A stretch of DNA of 64,000 nucleotides from Phocoena phocoena (Eukaryota; Chordata; Mammalia; Artiodactyla; Phocoenidae). Location: assembly GCF_963924675.1 (NCBI RefSeq), contig NC_089236.1, positions 62,147,306 through 62,211,305 of the forward strand. Direction: 5' to 3'. Position 1 is the first letter of the stretch, and every line of letters begins with the position of its first letter. The notes under the pieces were generated by a model. The model made no database searches and was not told the origin of the DNA. It saw nothing but the letters and a program-made list of their open reading frames with translations. The position numbers and the translations under genes were made by a program. Shown piece after piece: positions 60,080 through 64,000 of this stretch.

Positions 60080-60128
<49 letters not shown>
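59889..60128 (+). mobile_element. CHR-type SINE, short form, probably recent
   Basis: gggcttccctggtggcgcag to gcccgcgtaacgcat, then an uninterrupted run of 50 A (60,083-60,132, overlapping the duplication). A perfect 16-bp duplication, aaaaattcgggtatgt, is at 59,873-59,888 and 60,128-60,143. Intact flanks and the long pure A tail point to a young insertion. Frames of up to 136 codons across it are read-through. Confidence 0.97.
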
Positions 60129-60134
<6 letters not shown>

Positions 60135-60143
60135 CGGGTATGT

Positions 60144-61175
60144 AAGAGGAAAAGAAAATGAGAAGGATATAGGATTAGACGGTGTACATAACCCTGAGAC
60201 ATTATCTGGCAAGAAACTCCTCTTTTCCCTGCAAGAAGACTGTAGCAGAAAGCAAAGGGATGAGGGATGGGAAGAGAAGAGTTAAGGGGGCAATAAAATT
60301 ATATTAAAGCAACCAGGAGACAGAACTATGAGGCAAAGCAGTATTCATTAATTTCCAAAATATGTTTTTAGAAAGTACCGTTCTCTACTTTGGGCCAATT
60401 CTAAATATCTGAGGGAAACACCTACACTGTTTGAAACTGCTTTTCAGTCTTTCACTAAAGTGAAATGTGAAAGAAATAACTTTTTTTTTTTTTTTTCTCC
60501 TCTGGAAATTCAAGTAAAATGATTACAGACTATTCACATACTTTGTACTAACAAAATCTATCTTCAAAAGTTTAGGATTTTTCTATTCTCTTCATTGTAT
60601 AAGATAATCTCTCAGTTCACAGTTCTTAAATTGGGTCAGAAGAAAAACACTGTCAAAGGAAAGGACTTTTATTTAGGCTCTGACATAATTCATTCTATTT
60701 GCAACTATACATAAAAAGGAAGACAGATGAAACCCCAGCCTATAAATGCACTTTTATATGGCTGTCCAGAAACACAAATACAGCCACTATTTATCTGATG
60801 ACATTGGAGAGAAAAGTAGTTCCCAAATGATGTGAGCTTAATTCGACAAAGATAAGGTGAATTGTAAAGGGAAGCATTTAACTGGTGAAACCAATCAGCA
60901 CAGACAAGCAGTCAAGGCAGCATTGTCACTTTTTCTTCCTCACTGAAAGGTTTATACTGTTAGGCTTTGGGGACAAAGTGTCTTAATAATTACATCAGAT
61001 GTTTACTTCATTTTGCCTGTCTACAAATCACTAGGTCACTATTTGACATAAATCTGATTGTTCTAAGCCATCTCACCTTAAATCTTCACTTCCATTTGTA
61101 CTTACCACACCATGTTGCTCATCTGCTGTCTTCCCCACCTGGCTGTAAACTCACTGAGGACAAGGGGTAAATCGA
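60144..61175. other. Unassigned DNA, weak L2 trace at the right end
   Basis: T run at 60,481-60,496. 61,060-61,165 has weak L2-like wording (cttccccacctggctgtaaa, then ctcactgaggacaagggg). Otherwise nothing recognised. Confidence 0.45.
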
Positions 61176-61178
61176 ATG

Positions 61179-61350
61179 CAGTGGTTCTCAAAGTGTGGTT
61201 CTGGGACCAGCAGTACTGACACCAGCGTTACCTGGGAAATGGTTAGAAATGCAAATCTTGGGCCCCACCCCAGGTCTGGAGCCCAGGACTCTGCCCTAAG
61301 GGGTCCTCCTGGTGATCCAGATACTCACTAATGGTTTTGAGAACTACTAA
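61179..61350 (+). mobile_element. MER5A-like hAT-Charlie transposon
   Basis: Both terminal inverted repeats are visible: cagtggttctcaaagtgtgg at the left and ttttgagaactact at the right. The inside has gttagaaatgcaaatcttgg and ggccccaccccaggtctgga. Non-autonomous. The 8-bp duplication is not clear. Confidence 0.9.
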
Positions 61351-61739
61351 TGGTGAACCACGTTCAGGCACTGAGCGCAATATACCTAGCAGTGTCAAAT
61401 CTAGAAGGAAAGTTACACCTATGGGGAAATCTATCTCGCGCGGCTTCCAGCAGCCTCATTGTATTCGGTGTCTCATTGGATAATTGGATCCCAATTATCA
61501 TACGGAAAATGAAGTATTTACCTGTTCACACTATGGAACCATATTACTTTTTTTCTGGGATATTTTAAATGTTAAAAGAAAAACGTTAGAGATATTAACA
61601 CTTATTGTCTGGTGAAGGATTCATTTCAAGTCAACTTCCTTTTAGACCAGGGCATCAGGAAAAACTTCTGATTTAGGTAACAGTTCTTTGTACTATCATA
61701 ACGCCCTGAACGCAATAGGGACTATTCTAGACTTTCTCC
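61351..61739. other. Unassigned non-coding DNA
   Basis: No feature recognised. Confidence 0.5.
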
Positions 61740-61860
61740 TCTCTTTCACTGTGTGCTCCTGAATGGCAATTACTGTGCTCATTTCTTAGACCTCAATAGC
61801 CTAGAACCATAAGTAGCAAGTAGTAAATATTCAGTATATATTAAATGAATGAATGAATTC
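61740..61860 (+). repeat. L2/MIR 3' end fragment
   Basis: agtagtaaatattcagtata, then ttaaatgaatgaatgaat, matches the shared L2/MIR 3' terminus. Confidence 0.55.
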
Positions 61861-62945
61861 ACCTTATAGAAAATCAGCCTTCCATTTATAATTACCTAGT
61901 ATTGAAATTTATAATTTATAATACTTCAATAGTAAGTTCCACCTTCAGGATTTCCCTACACTGATGCAGGTTTGAAAATATTAAACCCATTCACATCAGA
62001 TACTGTTGTTACCAAAGTGCTGTCTCTCTTTGCTGAGAAGATACAACATTCTGGGGTTCTGGGGGTTAAAAGTATTTTAATAACAGAGTTATTATTCATA
62101 ATGGGCATTATTCATAATGCCCATTCTCTACAAAATAATCCACTACTTGAGAGCAATCAGTCAAAAATCAGAAAGCAACACATAACTGACAGAATTATAA
62201 TTTTATTGGCAATGTTCTTTGGTCACTAAGAAACAAGACGGGTTACCCAGAGACAGCCAGGTGGCTATTTATTTATTGCAAATTGAAGTGAAATTGCCCA
62301 CATTAGCTCCACCAACTAGTTGTTTACATGTGGCCAACGACAGCAATGCCAGTAGTTATTAACAACGCACTGCTGTTACTCTTCCTATCTTCCTACCTAC
62401 TCACACTCAAAGGGATAGAGAAGGACTTCAAAGGCCTGGACACACTCTTCTCAAAACCACTCTTCTATGTTGCAAAACACAGAAAATATTCACTCCCATA
62501 GAAAATTCATGGGTCTACGGCTTCATTGAGCACAATTTCAGAACACAGGCTTGCAAATTTGTACAAATAGTTCTGATTATTCACCTTCACTCTAAATGCA
62601 GTTTTACTATCTAGAGAGCATTTTTCTTATTTCACAGCACATAAAACAAAACCTATGTAAAACCATGCCTTTCCAATTATAAGCATTATTCTCCACTATG
62701 GATGAATTCAGTATTTTCCAGCCTCGTGTCTATGAATTTTCTCAGTTGCTATAGAAAATGGACTCTGCAGAGATCTTTTAAAGCCAAACCACTTCCCAAA
62801 CTCTACCCATTCTACCTGTAATTATATCTCAATCCATCCTGTAAGGAAATGACTCCTGCCCTGAAGGAGTTTAAACTGTAAGAAAAGTCAAATTCCTTTT
62901 CCCAAGCTGCTTTTCTTTTTCTGCAAGATGAAAGTAACTTAATCT
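61861..62945. other. Unassigned non-coding DNA
   Basis: Holds the hairpin at 62,100-62,125. No gene or named repeat recognised. Confidence 0.5.
62100..62125. repeat. Perfect 11-bp hairpin with 4-base loop
   Basis: aatgggcatta, loop ttca, then taatgcccatt. The stem is perfect. The loop sequence is part of a direct repeat (attattcataatg occurs twice in a row here). No T run follows, so it is not a terminator. Confidence 0.85.
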
Positions 62946-62949
62946 ATTT

Positions 62950-63840
62950 TTAAGTAATCTAATTTGTGACACTGCTTCCCCTTTTGTCGATAGCCTCTTC
63001 TGATCTAATCCATGGCTGTAGGTACCATCTATATGCAGATGATTCACAAACATATACTTCATCCCTCCTCAGCTCCAGATCCATATAATCCACTTACCAT
63101 TGGACATCTCAATATAGCTTTCAAAACACTTAATTCAGTATCTCTAAAACCTAACTCATAACCTCTACCCCGAAAAGCCATTCCTGCTACTCCAGTCTTT
63201 CCATATATAGTTTCCAAAGCAAAACTTCAGAAATACATTCTCAAATCTGACTGTCCTCTTACTTCACCACCAAACCATTTCCCAAATCTTGCCCATCCCA
63301 ACTAATTAGATCTCAAATCCGTCTACTTGACTCTAACTTCACAGCCACCGCCCTAGTCCAAGCCACTTTTCTCTCCAACCTGGCTCACTGCAATTGTCCT
63401 TGAACTGCTCCCATCACCCACACTTCTATCTTGCAATCCAGCAGCCTGACATCTATAACGACAGATCTGAACACATCATTCCCAAACTATAACCTGCCCA
63501 CAGTCTCCTATAATCTTCATGATGAGGTCTGCATATCTTTAACATGATGTGTAGGGCCTTGCTTGAAGTCTGAACTCTTTGCCAAGACCTATATGGCCCT
63601 ACCTCTCCAGGTTTATCACCTGCCAATCACCTGGCTCTCGTTTTCTCAGTTAAGTCATTTGTTTGTCCCACCTCAGGATCCTTACTCAGACAGCCTCCTC
63701 TGACCATAATGTCTTTCCATATTTATTCCCTTGCAAACAGCTTCAACTTAAGTATCACTTTCTCAAAGAGACTGTGTCAGATTGTATTTTTCTGAAAACG
63801 TTTATAGCAGAGCAATATTTCTTATCTTATATGCTTTCCC
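62950..63840 (+). repeat. L2 LINE, ORF end and 3' UTR, decayed
   Basis: L2 order is clear: catggctgtaggtaccatct, atatgcagatgattcacaaa, ctaattagatctcaaatccg, ccctagtccaagccactttt, ctcactgcaattgtccttga, cctatatggccctacctctc, ctcagacagcctcctctgac. This is the sense partner of the antisense L2 copies at 11,571 and 34,911. No open reading frame survives. Confidence 0.85.
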
Positions 63841-64000
63841 AGAGTTCTGTCCCTTGTCCAGTAAGAGCTAAAGTCTGGCTCCCCTCCCCTTGAACTTAGG
63901 CTGGCTTGTGACTTCTCCAACCAGTAGAGTAAGGCAGAAGCGCTACTGTGTGACTTCCGGGACTAGGTCATAAAAGGGATACAGTTTCTGCCTGCCTTTT
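63841..64000. repeat. Possible old interspersed repeat running off the right edge
   Basis: aacttaggctggcttgtgac, ccagtagagtaaggcagaag and gtgacttccgggactaggtc look like a common old mammalian repeat. Family not assigned; cut by the window end. Confidence 0.35.

Noticed and set aside
59704..60212. Frames of 65-136 codons with a long Phe run
   Set aside because: Translation of the T-rich strand of the SINE tail; not a gene.
62100..62125. Rho-independent terminator
   Set aside because: The stem has no T run after it and the genome is mammalian.

Overview
The window is non-coding vertebrate DNA, almost certainly from a whale or dolphin (Cetacea). The decisive evidence is seven copies of the tRNA-Glu-derived CHR-type SINE (the 'gggcttccctggtggcgcagtgg' family, five short-form and two long-form), one related shorter tRNA-Glu SINE, young L1 3' ends of the type seen in whales and other even-toed ungulates, and an old mammalian background of MIR, L2, MER5A, MLT1 and MaLR-type LTRs. 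No BovB or Bov-A2 repeat typical of ruminants was noticed. Family names come from recognition of consensus features, not from a database search.

No protein-coding gene, structured RNA gene, CRISPR array, operon or bacterial insertion sequence could be supported. Every long open frame is either a decayed L1 ORF2, a read-through of a SINE or microsatellite, or a chance frame in AT-rich DNA. The window is therefore intergenic or the inside of a large intron.

Layout. 1-2,808: young L1 entering from the left edge, with ORF2 broken by one frameshift and two stops. 2,809-5,230: nearly featureless. 5,230-7,600: a cluster of older L1 pieces. 7,741: long-form SINE. 8,061-11,360: unassigned, with a nested stem-loop at 10,645. 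11,380-13,110: a minus-strand MIR followed by a minus-strand L2 split by a hAT-like element. 13,473: short-form SINE. 13,700-20,190: mostly unassigned, with a CA repeat and MIR/L2 traces. 20,208-21,781: second young L1, 5'-truncated, with a perfect 16-bp target duplication. 22,180-23,125: old L1. 23,130-29,240: AT-rich DNA, a CA repeat and one GC-rich block with a run of 16 G. 29,260-30,000: short L1 then L2. 30,786-31,584: MLT1 split by an antisense MaLR-type LTR. 32,600-36,440: MIR, L2 and one SINE. 36,440-39,080: unique-looking DNA. 39,080-40,240: an LTR-like repeat and a complete solo LTR with 5-bp target duplication. 42,750-43,480: MIRs, one interrupted by MER5A. 44,440-47,290: long antisense old L1. 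47,307: SINE. 51,028-51,440: complete antisense LTR containing a tiny L1 insertion. 52,148-53,137: two SINEs. 57,280-58,130: hAT-like element and LTR. 59,499-60,128: two SINEs, the second with a 50-nt A tail. 61,179: MER5A. 62,950-63,840: L2.

Nothing here looks like a new biological system. What the window does hold is an unusually readable insertion record: six SINE or L1 insertions larger than 100 bp with clear target-site duplications, two LTRs with intact 5-bp duplications, and a 45-bp L1 insertion that is a clean footprint of reverse transcription.
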